Part shown: positions 10,566-21,800 of the stretch, piece by piece
Layout: each line of letters starts with the position of its first letter
Position numbering within the stretch: position 1 is the stretch's first letter
Source: Brachycybe producta
Lineage: Eukaryota > Arthropoda > Diplopoda > Playtdesmida > Andrognathidae
Assembly (NCBI GenBank): GCA_036925085.1
Contig: JAUPFP010000002.1
Span: forward strand, 2,688,550-2,752,549
DNA: 64,000 nucleotides
Direction of reading: 5' to 3'
The notes under the pieces: model-generated
The model's database searches: none
What the model was told of the DNA's origin: nothing
Seen by the model: the letters and a program-made list of their open reading frames with translations, nothing else
Made by a program: the position numbers and the translations under genes

Positions 10566-11457
10566 TGCAAATTACCCTTCCTGTTCCGTTTATAAGTGAT
10601 CGATCAGAGTATTATTGTGGTTCGAATCGATTACTGCGTTGTCCTCCTTTGTCTGTCTTCTTGGCCCATCATTAGTTACGTCATCAGGTCCGTCCTCGGC
10701 TCGATGCGGTTGTAGAGGCAGCAGGCTCTTGACTCTCAGCAGGTCCTAGTTATCCTGGTTCCGGAATCAGCCTCTTCTCTCAACAGTAACATTCTATGAC
10801 CTCTAGTGGCTAGTCGGGCATAGCCTCCAGCCACACATAATCAAAACAGAACTCTAGCCAGGTGGCTGGGCATAGCCACCGGCCACACATCAGAAACAAG
10901 AACAACCACCCTTACAATTCATGAATGCTCAACTTATATACACATGCAATCCTGATCATGTGATATTCGTTGACCAATCATTTGACAATATGTAAATGAA
11001 CACAACCTCCCGGGTCACCATGTAACTCTATGGGCACTCCGGGGAACATGTCAAAATCACTTTATTGCTATGCTCAACATTGGGCCATTTCACAGGATTA
11101 ATGTGCCAATGTTGAGCTATGCAATAATCATTAAAAGAACATTAAAAGTATCGAAAGTGTGAGTAAGATTAGACTTTTGCTGTCAAAAGTGTAATACATC
11201 TTTAGAACTTTTATTAGAAAGAAAATAGAAAACAGACAGAGTGATGACAGAATTATGGAGGCTGGTTGCATTTCCCAGGCTCCTCTGATCACACATGCAG
11301 TCGTCTTGCTTCGTTGCCTAGCAACAGCATGCACGAAACATTCTTTCTCTTTTCTAAGAAGAAGGGGCGAAAGAGAAGGGAGAGAACAGGTGCAATGACG
11401 TCAAATGTATGACGTCACGGCAGTGTTGTTAAGTCATGAGGACAGGGTCCTCACACA
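10566..11457 (-). repeat. 5' LTR of the gypsy element (right copy), 892 bp
   Basis: In element orientation it begins TGTGTGAGG at 11457 and ends TTTGCA at 10566, the canonical TG...CA form. It carries the same paired TGACGTCA motifs as the other LTR. A small frame of 67 codons repeated in both LTRs is most likely incidental. Confidence 0.95.
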
Positions 11458-11562
11458 CATTTAATAATTTCACAAAAAACTAGGTTTATTTAATTATAAT
11501 TAAAGAGAGTTATTTCTCAAAATCGTATAATATAAATAGATAAATAGTGTATTGAGTCTTCC

Positions 11563-12347
11563 CAACGATCTATAAAGAATAGATTGGCAATGTCATAGAC
11601 ATCAGCGTCCCCAAACTGAGGCTACTGCAGCTACGCACCGCCATGACAGTTATAGGCAGAAAGGACAGTGATCAGCAGTCAAATACATTAGGGCAGACGG
11701 GCAGAAAAGGCAGAATTTCGTTATTTCTGGGCAGGTCACGATATTTTTATGCAGGTGAGGGTATTCGAGGGTAGGTCGGGGTACTACCTACTAAACTTAA
11801 CCATTACCTGCCCGAAAAAAAAATTTCCAGAATTTTAAAAAAATTTTGAAATTTTTTTTATAGGGCAGAATGGGCAGAACTTCGTTATTTCTGGGCAGGT
11901 CGCGATATTTTTGTGCAGGTGAGGGTAATCGAGGGTAGGTGAGGGTACTACCTGCCAACGGTGAAAAAGCGAATGACTAACAGCAATAGCTAACTAACAG
12001 CTAACCAAATTAATTATTTTAAAAAGCCATTGAATAAATCACGTTTATGTACATATTTTATTATTCATGTTAAATATGTGTATTTTGGTATTTAATTGTG
12101 TGAAATAAATAATTAAATTTTATTGTATTGTATTCAGTATAATTTTACGAGTAGGTTACATAAATAATGAACAAATACATTAAATGTGCAGTTCCTTTTC
12201 TGAAAAAAAAATAAGAATATATGAGTTTGCTATGAGCAGACCATAGGCAATTAAGAGCTTTTTGCCTTTTACTGTCATGGCCGCCGTAGTGTTTAATTCG
12301 CCTCAAAATGGCGTCTTAACTGCCAATCTATTCTTTATAGATCGTTG
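11563..12347. mobile_element. Non-autonomous hAT-like element, 785 bp, 8-bp target duplication
   Basis: Terminal inverted repeats of about 27 bp begin CAACGATCTATAAAG at 11563 and end in the reverse complement at 12347. AGTCTTCC flanks both sides (11555-11562 and 12348-12355), an 8-bp duplication as in hAT elements. The interior holds two near-copies of a segment with the core GGGCAGAA...GGGTACTACCT and has no coding potential. A 36-bp relative with its own duplication is at 45835-45870. Confidence 0.8.
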
Positions 12348-12724
12348 AGTCTTCCTGACACAAAAGTTGGATTATAAAGAAATAGTAACATTTACTACCA
12401 CTAGATGACGCCACCGAGCAACGCTGGTGGCGCCATCTAGTGGTTACTAAGTTACTAACTACAATATAGAAGATGGTAAATCTATTAGAGTGAGAGAGAA
12501 ATTTCATATATAGTAGGTGGCAACACTGGATATGGCTGAACAATGGCAACAGGATAAAGGTAACCTAGGATAAATTGGGCACTTGTTTTACGAGGTTTTT
12601 TTGTTTGTATGGATTTCCTTTGATGAAAGTTTGTAATTGTCTTTCGTGTTATTGTTTAGCTTGTTGTGAGGGCGTGACGGTCTTTGCATAACGTGAATTT
12701 CGTATCGAAATCTACTGTAAAAAA
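12348..12724 (+). other. Presumed promoter and 5' UTR of RGP1
   Basis: The stretch between the hAT-like element and the start codon must hold the RGP1 promoter and 5' UTR. I see no convincing TATA box. A short GTAACC after ACAGGATAAAG near 12560 could be a donor of a non-coding first exon, but nothing confirms it. Confidence 0.35.
12398..12443. promoter_or_regulatory. Inverted pair of CTCF-like motifs upstream of RGP1
   Basis: The minus strand at 12430-12443 reads CCACTAGATGGCGC, which fits the published CTCF consensus CCASYAGRKGGCRS at every position. The plus strand at 12398-12411 reads CCACTAGATGACGC, one base off. The two form a hairpin about 280 bp before the RGP1 start codon. It could equally be a short foldback repeat; binding is inference. 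Confidence 0.35.
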
Positions 12725-12846
12725 ATGATTGAAATCACGGCTAGATTAACGAGCGGATCGGTTTACATTGCTGGAGAGGTAGTAGAATGTGTCATCACGT
12801 TTAACAATCCTGGAGTAAACTCAACAGCAAAGGGGCACTTGTTGAA
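12725..12846 (+). CDS. RGP1: RGP1 exon 1
   Basis: The exon has 40 codons plus two bases from ATG 12725-12727 to the donor gtaagt. It encodes the conserved start [18 protein letters not shown] and the beta strand ECVITFNNP. No earlier in-frame ATG fits the family. Confidence 0.93.
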
Positions 12847-15800
12847 GTAAGTTGAGGTTGAACGTGACGGAAATATCCGCATAACCGCGTAACACCACAA
12901 TACAGCAAAAAAGGACAGAAATGGACATTAGTAAACTAGCATCAGGAGTTTAGTTTTTCATAGCGCATGCGCATTGCCATCTCGGTTGGTTTGTATAGGA
13001 AAGTGATGGCAAGTGAAAACTACGGTGCCACTTATAAGACGTGGGCAGTTTCCGTTGGTCATCAAGAGATGGCGCTGCTAACGCAAATCTGCCATCACTT
13101 TCCTATACAAACAAACCGAGATGGCAATGCGCATGCGCTATGAAAAACTAAACTCCTGATGCTAGTCATTAGTAATAATTAGGTAAACAAACGTGCCCCC
13201 CCACGATTATAATAAGAGTCAATGAAAAACGACTGACGAATCTAACAAAGCGAAGAAAAGCTTTGTGTCGCCAGCATTTGGCGCCACGTATTGGTGGTTG
13301 ACGCAGTTTTCACGGTGAAAACACTGGAAAGCTGTCAGAGCATTGAGCGTTCCACTGGTATGTTTTTGATCAAAGATCCTAATATCCTTCACATATAATC
13401 TTTGAATTTGATCACCATTGACAAACTGAAGAAGCAGTTGGGGCGCGGCCAGAAAAGTTTGTTCTGATTGGTTATTTAGGTTTTTTTACTTGTTTGATTC
13501 TGTTTGTTATGGGTTTGTTATTGGCCTGATGCTTATAAAAGGGCGTGGCTAACAGAATGTTTCTGGCTGAGCCCAAAACAGGCATTTAGAAATCGGGAAG
13601 AACTTCACTTGGCTCCGCCCTTGTTATGACGAACGCAACTTCTAATTATTTCGTTATGTAGTCTGACGTCACATGCTCCGCCCTTTTCAACGTCGAACCA
13701 CACAACAAGAAAATTAGAAGTTGCCGGTCGTCATAACAAGGGCGGAGCCAACTGAAGTTCTTCCCGATTTCTAAATGCCTGTCTGTCAAACTGGTGGTTG
13801 TCTCCACTTGTGGCTGAACTCGCCCACACTTCGCCACTGTGGTGCAAAAAAATAAAAACTGCGGTGGTGTGCATACGCAGTGGTTCGTGTGAAACGGGCC
13901 TAACATGGAGATTTCAATGTTTGTTTAAGTTGTGTTACGAAGTGTTATGAAGCTTGTTGCAGGGGCTCTGGGGTTCAGCTCTTTACGTCGCTCATTGAAA
14001 TAGGGCTTATTAGGGTTTTCCGAATTACTTCTTTCTATTCCTCGAAGTTGCTATGTTTTTTTTAAGAAATTCCTTCAGGTTTGTACAGTTACATGTTTTA
14101 ATGACTTTGACTTAGTTAATTTACAGCTAAAATGAAATACAACTGTTTTTAAATTGTGATTAACTATATTTGTTACTAATCTTAGATTTTCTTGTCATTT
14201 ACAGTGATATGTGCGAAACTTTAGCATGGGCGAGTGCACAAATTCATTGCCAGTGTACACTAAGTGAGGAGATGGTATTGCTTCGAAGATCCTCAACTCA
14301 CGAAGAACATAGTTTTTCGAATAAAAGTACATCATTTGCACCTTGTGCTGGTGGGTATTATTGTTTTGTCGAAACAGGCTTATCTTTTTTATGGTATAAT
14401 GTTTTCTTAAAGAGACTATTGTCTCAAAAAAATTTTTGTTAAAATATTGTCAAAACGTACCGAATGAGCGGCAAAATGAATACATTTGCATATGTCCATC
14501 CATCCATATATATCCATAACACAATGTCTATATTGCAAAATTGAAAATTTGCATAAGTTTGCGTTTTGATGTTGACATTTTTGGGGGGAAATTTCTTCAT
14601 TTCTTTCTATTTGCAGTTTTATACAAATAGAAAGAAATGAAGAAATCTCCCCCATATGAACATTTTTTTAAAAAAAGATTTGTACATTTTTAATTTTTAT
14701 GTCCTTAAGAGGCTACATCGCAAAATTACTTCGAAAAATCTCTGCAAAGAGCACTAGCGTCGCTTTTCTACTGAGCACACAGACCCAATGTTTTAAAAAA
14801 AATGTTAATTTTTAAAATAAACAGTCGTTGCTATATGTTTATTTTTCATATTTAAAGTTGTCCAATATTAAGTTTTCAAAGTGCAGTGCGCACCTTAAAT
14901 ATATGCTGATTGAGTGATATGACGAAAAATTGGTGAGTGCGGTTATATTTTTAAAAACTACTTGAGAGCCTATATGTGTGACGCCATTTTGAATATTAGC
15001 AGATGACTTATAGTTCCACTTTTCGCCGTTTAGTGGCGCCCCACAGCTAAGCCATTGAAACCAATGAGAAAGAGAAATCCCTATTTTATAAATACATGGT
15101 TCAGGCAAATGTTTTGTTTTCTGCAACGAAAGTTATTTTCAAAATTCAAATTGCAATATGTACATAACAATATTGCTCATATATTGATACGTTGGTACAG
15201 GTTTATAATTAGTTTTTCTATTTTTAATGTCATTTTAAAATCTCGTATTTTTTAGCTCATGTTAAATTCCATAGGCGACAAACGCTCCTCGGTTTATACA
15301 TTTTATAGGATCTAAACTTCCCACTAACAATAAGTTTCATAGTACCCTAAAATTTGACCACTAGTTGTATACGACTCAAATTACTCACCATTGTAGATCA
15401 AAAGTTGCTCTTCCTTTTTTCAGTAGTGCATATTTACCCAAAAAAGAGTCGTTATTAAAATATACCCACTTTTATCCATCGATAAGAGAGAAAATGGCGG
15501 ACAAAAGTGTATCAAAATTGATTTTTTCACTGTAGGCTCTTAAACCTTAGACTATTACTTTACTGGACTGGCAACTCCCGAAATTTTGTGTTGGACAGTT
15601 TTGAATCGTTGTGACGTCGTTTTTGAAGTGGCGCCTCTAGCGGGACTATGGTATATGAACATGAATATCAAAAGTCAAACTTCGGACGAGTTCATTTTGT
15701 AGTTATATAGGGTGGATTTTTTATATTATTATAAAAAGTATGGCCGATGAAGAACTACAGCTGTGTTCTGTCAAAAAGTGTCTGTAAAGTGTTACCTGTT

Positions 15801-18800
15801 TTGGTTGTGGTCTATTATCAGGAAAACGCGAGTCACAAACACGGTAACAACAATGTTTTCCAACCATTTTTTGCTTAGGAGACGAAACGACAACTGGGCC
15901 GACATTAAAAAAATCATGTACGAGATTCACTAAGATTTACACAAATTCACAGCAGAATATCACATATGGAAATTCATTTTACTTTTTTATCCGCATTTTA
16001 CTGGAATATCACATATGTAAATTCATTTTACTTTTTTATCCGCATTTTACTGGATTCCTAGAATAGAATTAAAATTGGAAAATCCAGTAAAACGTGAAAA
16101 AACGAAAATAACTTGCCATACAGTACATGATTCAAACCCAATGTCTTCCCCTTTGCAAAAAAAAAACACGCTGGCCTACGATTTTTTTTTAAAATAATGC
16201 CACCAGACGGAGCTAGCGTCACTTTTGCCTTATTTATTTTGCTTATGAACATGCATTTAACGCTTTAACATGTAGTAAGTCACATAATAGTTGTGACGAA
16301 CCAGTAATTTCGTGTTTTTACCGGCGGGGAATATTTGTTTTGATGTTTGTAAACAACCTGTACTCGTTGTAGATGAGCAGCTTTGCTCATCTTTCTTTCT
16401 CTTTTCTCTCTTCTGCGTCCGCGTGAGAGGAAGTGCTGCGTCACTTCCGGGAAATTCGAATGTTCTCGAACATTCGGCCTTGGAAGCGTCCCCGTAGAAG
16501 GGGGCATGGCCAGAGCCAATAGTATAAAAGGAGCGACATTTGAATTTCGCGGTTCTTCTCTCAAGTATATTCTCTCATAGCAGACGCTCTCTATAAGCGG
16601 TTTGCATTCTCGAAATATTTTCGGGAGCCGAAAATATACGAAGGGCCACACTTATTCTGTTTTACCTTTTCTCAAGTGCATTGTAAATATAATTCATCGT
16701 ATTATTTCATCTAGCTTCAAGAGACACAAACTTCTTTATTCATTTGTTTGTTTGTGGAATGAACTCTTTCTGTTTATTCCACATTTAGCCTCTGATACTC
16801 TTATTTTCCTTGAACAACATCACGGATACGGCGGTTACTCTCCGCTCTTTTATGTGACACTCCTCTGAGCGCCAAATTCAAAACCCCGTTTCGTCACATA
16901 GTCTAACCTTAAACATCGCGAATTTATAACTCTTATGTTTAAACTCCATTGAGTACGCGCTCCTAAGCTAAAAACATCCATTAAAATGCTTATAAACAAT
17001 ACATAAAACTAATTTTAAAAAAAACCCAAAAAATAAGCGCATGGTACTGCTGCAAGGTTATGACATTATTATTACTAATGGGTTTATCTATCATAAATGA
17101 CGGGAGGGACGGAATGACGGGATCCAAATTCTAGTTTAATTTTGCTACTATTATCCCCTCTTCTTTTTGCCCCTCCACATTTCTTTCTCTCACCCTCCCC
17201 CACCCCCACCCCACCCTCACCCCACCCTTTCCAACCTTTGCCTTCTGCAATTTAATATCATGGGGAATGAGTTTGATTTAACTATTTTTTTTATTTATAA
17301 GCACCTTAATATTGTTTGGGTTCTTGGATCGAGAGAGCCCAACATAACGATAACCTTGAGAAAAAAAAGCGGTTCATTTAAATTTAAGTAAATTCCGACG
17401 TGCTTAAACGTTTTGTTCTTGTTTGTACAGCATTATAGACAGACTTAGGGTTAGTATATATATATACATTAACTAGTGGGGTAACCCGTCATAAATGACG
17501 TTAGCCAAATTCATAGGCAATTGTGCCCAGCATTAGAATTTCTTTTCTTCCGCCCATTTATGACGTCAGACCAAGTAACAAACCAATTAGAAATTGATGA
17601 CGTTCCTAAAAAGGCAGAACAAAAGAAATTCTAATGCTGGGCACAAATGCCCGTGATAAGTTCTAGTTTAATTTTGCTACTATTATCCCCTCCCCTTTTT
17701 TATATTCGAAAGAGAAAATGAGCTTTTCATTTTCTCTGGTGTGCGCATGCACGTCGTTAGTTCCTTTTTTTTACTCCTTTCAATTTCAGTTTTCCCCCTC
17801 CATGTTTCTTTCTCTCCCCCCTCTACACTTTCCAACCTTTTCCCCCCTCTGCAATTTAATATCAAGGGGTTTGTTGGATTGGAAGAGCGCAACGTAATCT
17901 TGACCTTAAGAAAAAAAGCGGTTCATTTATTCATTTAAATTTATATAAATTCCGACGTGCTTCAAGGTTTTTATCCATAAGTGTTTGTACAGGGTGTGTA
18001 TGTGGATCTAACACTACAAAAACCTTGAAGCACGTCGGAATTTGTATAAATTTAAATGAATAAATGAACCGCTTTTTTTTCTTAAGGTTTCTCATATGTT
18101 GAACTCTTCCCATCCAAGAACCCCATGATATTAAATTGGAGAGGGAAAAAGGTTAGAAAGTGTAGAGGGGGAGGAGAGAGAGAAACGTGGAGGGGGAAAA
18201 GTGGGAGGGGGTGACTGAAATTGAAATGAAAGGAGTAAAAAAGGAACAAACGAGGCACATGCGCACACCAGAGAAAATGAAAAACATTTTCTTTCAAATA
18301 TAAAAAGGGGAGGGGATAATAGTAGCGAAATTAAACTAGTTTATCACAGGCAATTGTGCCCAGCATTAGAATTTCTTTTGCTCAGCCCTTTTATGAACGT
18401 CATCAATTTCCAATTGGTTTGTTACTTGGTCTGACGTCATAAAAGGGCGGAGGAAAAGAAGTTCTAATGCTGGGCACAATTACCTGTGAATTTCGCTCCC
18501 GTCATTTATGACGGGTTACCCCACTGGTAATATATTATTTGTTATTATTATTATTTAATTCTAAGTCTATCTGTCTATAATGCTGTACAAACAAGAACAA
18601 AACGTTTAAGCACATTCGGAATTTACTTAACTTTAACTCTGTAACTAACTTTAATTCTAAGTCTATCTGTCTATAATGCTGTACAAACAAGAACAAAACG
18701 TTTAAGCACATTCGGAATTTACTTAACTTTAAATGAACCGCTTTTTTGAAAAGCGGTTCATTTAGAGCAATGGAGCAATGGCGGTATTGCTTTAGAGGTA

Positions 18801-21800
18801 TTGCTCTAATTGCTTTAGAGCAATGGAGGTATATAGGATCATGCAAGAAAAGTGGCAAAAAAGGATGTCTGTGTGTGTGTCTGTGTGTGTGTGTGTGTGC
18901 GTCTGTGTGTGTGTGTGTCTGTGTGTGTGTGTGTCTGTGTGTGTGTGTGTCTGTCTGTGTGTGTCTGTGTGTCTGTGTCTGTGTGTGTGTGTGTCTGTGT
19001 CTGTGTGTGTCTGTATCTGTGTGTGTGTGTGTCTGTCTGTGTCTGTCTGTGTGTGTGTCTGTGTCTGTGTGTGTGTCTGTGTGTGTGGTGTCCGGAACCC
19101 GATTTAGTGGGTCGAACAACTCAAGAACGGAATGAGATAAAGACATGCAGTATTTTTGACCTCCATTGCTCTAAAGAGCAATGGAGGTATATAGGATCAT
19201 GCAAGAAAAGGGGAAAACAAGGGATTCAAGGAACCCTATAGACCTCCATTGCTTTAATATATGCTTTCATATATCAAATAACCAACTTTTTTTCATTGTG
19301 CGCATGTGTACGGACATGTACACACTTGTGCGCATGTGTACGCACATGTACACTTGTGCGCATGTGTACGCACATGTACACACGTGTGCGCATGTGTACG
19401 CACATGTACACACGTGTGCACATGTGTATATAGATAATCACACATGTACACACGTGTGCACATGTGTATATAGATAATCACACATGTACATGACATAGTT
19501 ACATGTGATGCGCATGCGTCATTCATTTGTAATAATATGGGTTTAAAATGAAAATACGTCACATGTATTCTAATATACAAAAATAATAACAGAACATAGA
19601 AAGGAACACCCCTCCTAAATAATAGAATAGTCCCCCCTTTCGAATGCTACAACTGGTAAGGGGAAGAATCGAGATTTTTTTTAAAAAAAATTACGTTTTT
19701 AAAAAATCGAAATTTTTTATATCGAATCGCTCTAAAATTCCAATTTTTTTCCAGTTTCATCGTCAGAATGTGTGCGTGCACACGTGCGTACACCTGTGCA
19801 CGAGTGCATACACGTGCGCACAAGTGTGCACACGTGCGTACACGTGCGCACAAGTGTGTACACGTGCGTACACGTGCGCACAAGTGTGTACACGTGCGCA
19901 CACGTGTGTACACGTGCGCACACGTGTGTACACATGTAACAATGAAAAAAAGTTGGTTATTTGATATATGAAAGCATATATTAAAGCAATGGAGGTCTAT
20001 ATAGGGTTCCTTGAATCCCTTGTTTATTTTTTACCCAGGGGTTGTTTTTTATGAATTTTTTAGAAACAAATTTTGAGTTTTTGGTCATAATTTTTTGTGT
20101 CGAACAACTCAAAAACGGGGCCACCTACAATAAAATGTCATCAGACGTAAAATGATGTACACATTCTGACGATGAAACTGGAAAAACATTGAAATTTTAG
20201 AGCGATTTGATATATAAAATTTCGATTTTTCAAAATCGTAATTTTTTTTTCAAAAAATCGAGATTCTTCCTCTTTCTAGTTGTAGCTTTCGAAAGGGGGA
20301 CTTTTCTATTATTTAGGAGGGGTGTTCCTTTCTATGTTCTGTTATTATTTTTGTATATTAGAATACATGTGACGTATTTTCATTTTAAACCCATATTATT
20401 ACAAATGAATGACGCATGCGCATCACATGTAACTATGTCATGTACATGAGTACATACATGTGTGATTATCTATATACACATGTGCACACGTATGTACATG
20501 TGCGTACACATGCGCACACGTGTGTACATGTGCGTACACATGCGCACACGTGTGTACATGTGCGTACACATGCGCGCACAAGTGTGTACATGTGCGACAC
20601 ATGCGCACAAGAGTGTACATGTGCGTACACATGCGCACAATGAAAAAAAGTTGGTTATTTGATATATTAAAGCATATATTAAAGTATTGGAGGTCTATAG
20701 GGTTCCTTGAATCCCTTGTTTTAGTCATGGTCAAGGTTATGTTGCGCTCTCCCGATCCAAGAATCCAAACAATATTAAGGTGCTTATAAATAAAAAAAAT
20801 AGTTAAATCAAACTCATTCCCCATGATAATAAATTGGAGAGGGCAAAGGTTGGAAAGGGTGGGGGTGAGAGAGAAATGTGGAGGGGAAAAAATGGGGAGG
20901 GGATAATAGTAGCAAAATTAAGCTAGAATTTTAAACTAGAATTTGGCTGCCGTTATTTATGACGGGGTTTAGTGATCAAATAAATATGACAATTTTCTAC
21001 ATGTATAATATTACTTAACTTTCATAACGGAGCCTATGAACTTATTTACATTTTATTATTGAACTATTCTTTTTTTATTTCGAATGCCATATGTTAGTAT
21101 ATGTATCAGTAACAATTATTGTTTGTCTCACTTGTTTTTTTTTTTTTTACAGGGGAGCGAGGTCATGTTGTGTTGGCGACCAAACCAAAAATCTTGTTTT
21201 GTGATGTTCGTTTATTACCAGGAGAAAAGAAAAGCTGTAAGTGAGAGCATTACTGTCTGACAATTACTATCGTTTATGATTCACTAGCTTTAGTTGCCAG
21301 GCTTCGCCTGTAAAATCGTTTCATACAGTAAATAATCAAATGCCTATAACTCGTGAAGGGAACGACATAACGACTTGAAATAAGTTGCGTTGTCCTAGAA
21401 TTCGGCAGCAGAATGTCCTGTAAAAGTATTATTGCGCTATGTTGTGCAGTTTGTGAGATTTTGATGTTTCGGACATACTAACAGAATGACAAACTTTCCG
21501 AAATATGCTATAGAACATATTTTACTATACAAAGTGTCCCAAAAATGTGTACACGCGTTGGTTGTTAATAACTGCCAGGTACTGGCTACAAAATTTTAGG
21601 TCGGCATCAGCTATGCATCGGCTCTTGGTCTCCCCGTCCACCCCGTCTCCCTTCATCTAACCAATTTTTTGTCATTATTTCACTCTATCAGCATATATTT
21701 AAGGTGCACATTTTACTTCGAAAACTTAATATTGGACAACTTTAAATATGAAAAATAAACATATTACCACGACTGTGTATTTTAAAAATTAACATTTTTT

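Larger units (their letters stand above)
1..11457 (-). mobile_element. Ty3/gypsy-type LTR retrotransposon, nearly complete, probably young
   Basis: Order on the minus strand is 5' LTR (10566-11457), leader with possible primer-binding site, gag, pol, a 0.96-kb 3' non-coding stretch, polypurine tract and 3' LTR (1-891). The first base of the 3' LTR and the left target duplication lie outside the window. The two LTRs run at a constant offset of 10566 bases and I found no difference between them by eye, which implies a recent insertion. Gag and Pol are long open frames without internal stops, so the copy may be autonomous. Domain order protease, RT, RNase H, integrase is that of Ty3/gypsy (Metaviridae-like) elements. 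It sits about 1.3 kb upstream of the RGP1 start codon in opposite orientation. Confidence 0.95.

Noticed and set aside
13579..13781. Grouping this foldback with the GTGCCCAGCATTAGAATTTC elements
   Set aside because: Both contain CTCCGCCCTT and TGACGTCA-like blocks, but the ends differ, so common origin is unproven.
18746..19964. Cys/Val-rich and His/Thr-rich frames
   Set aside because: They translate simple TG and alternating purine-pyrimidine repeats in all frames.
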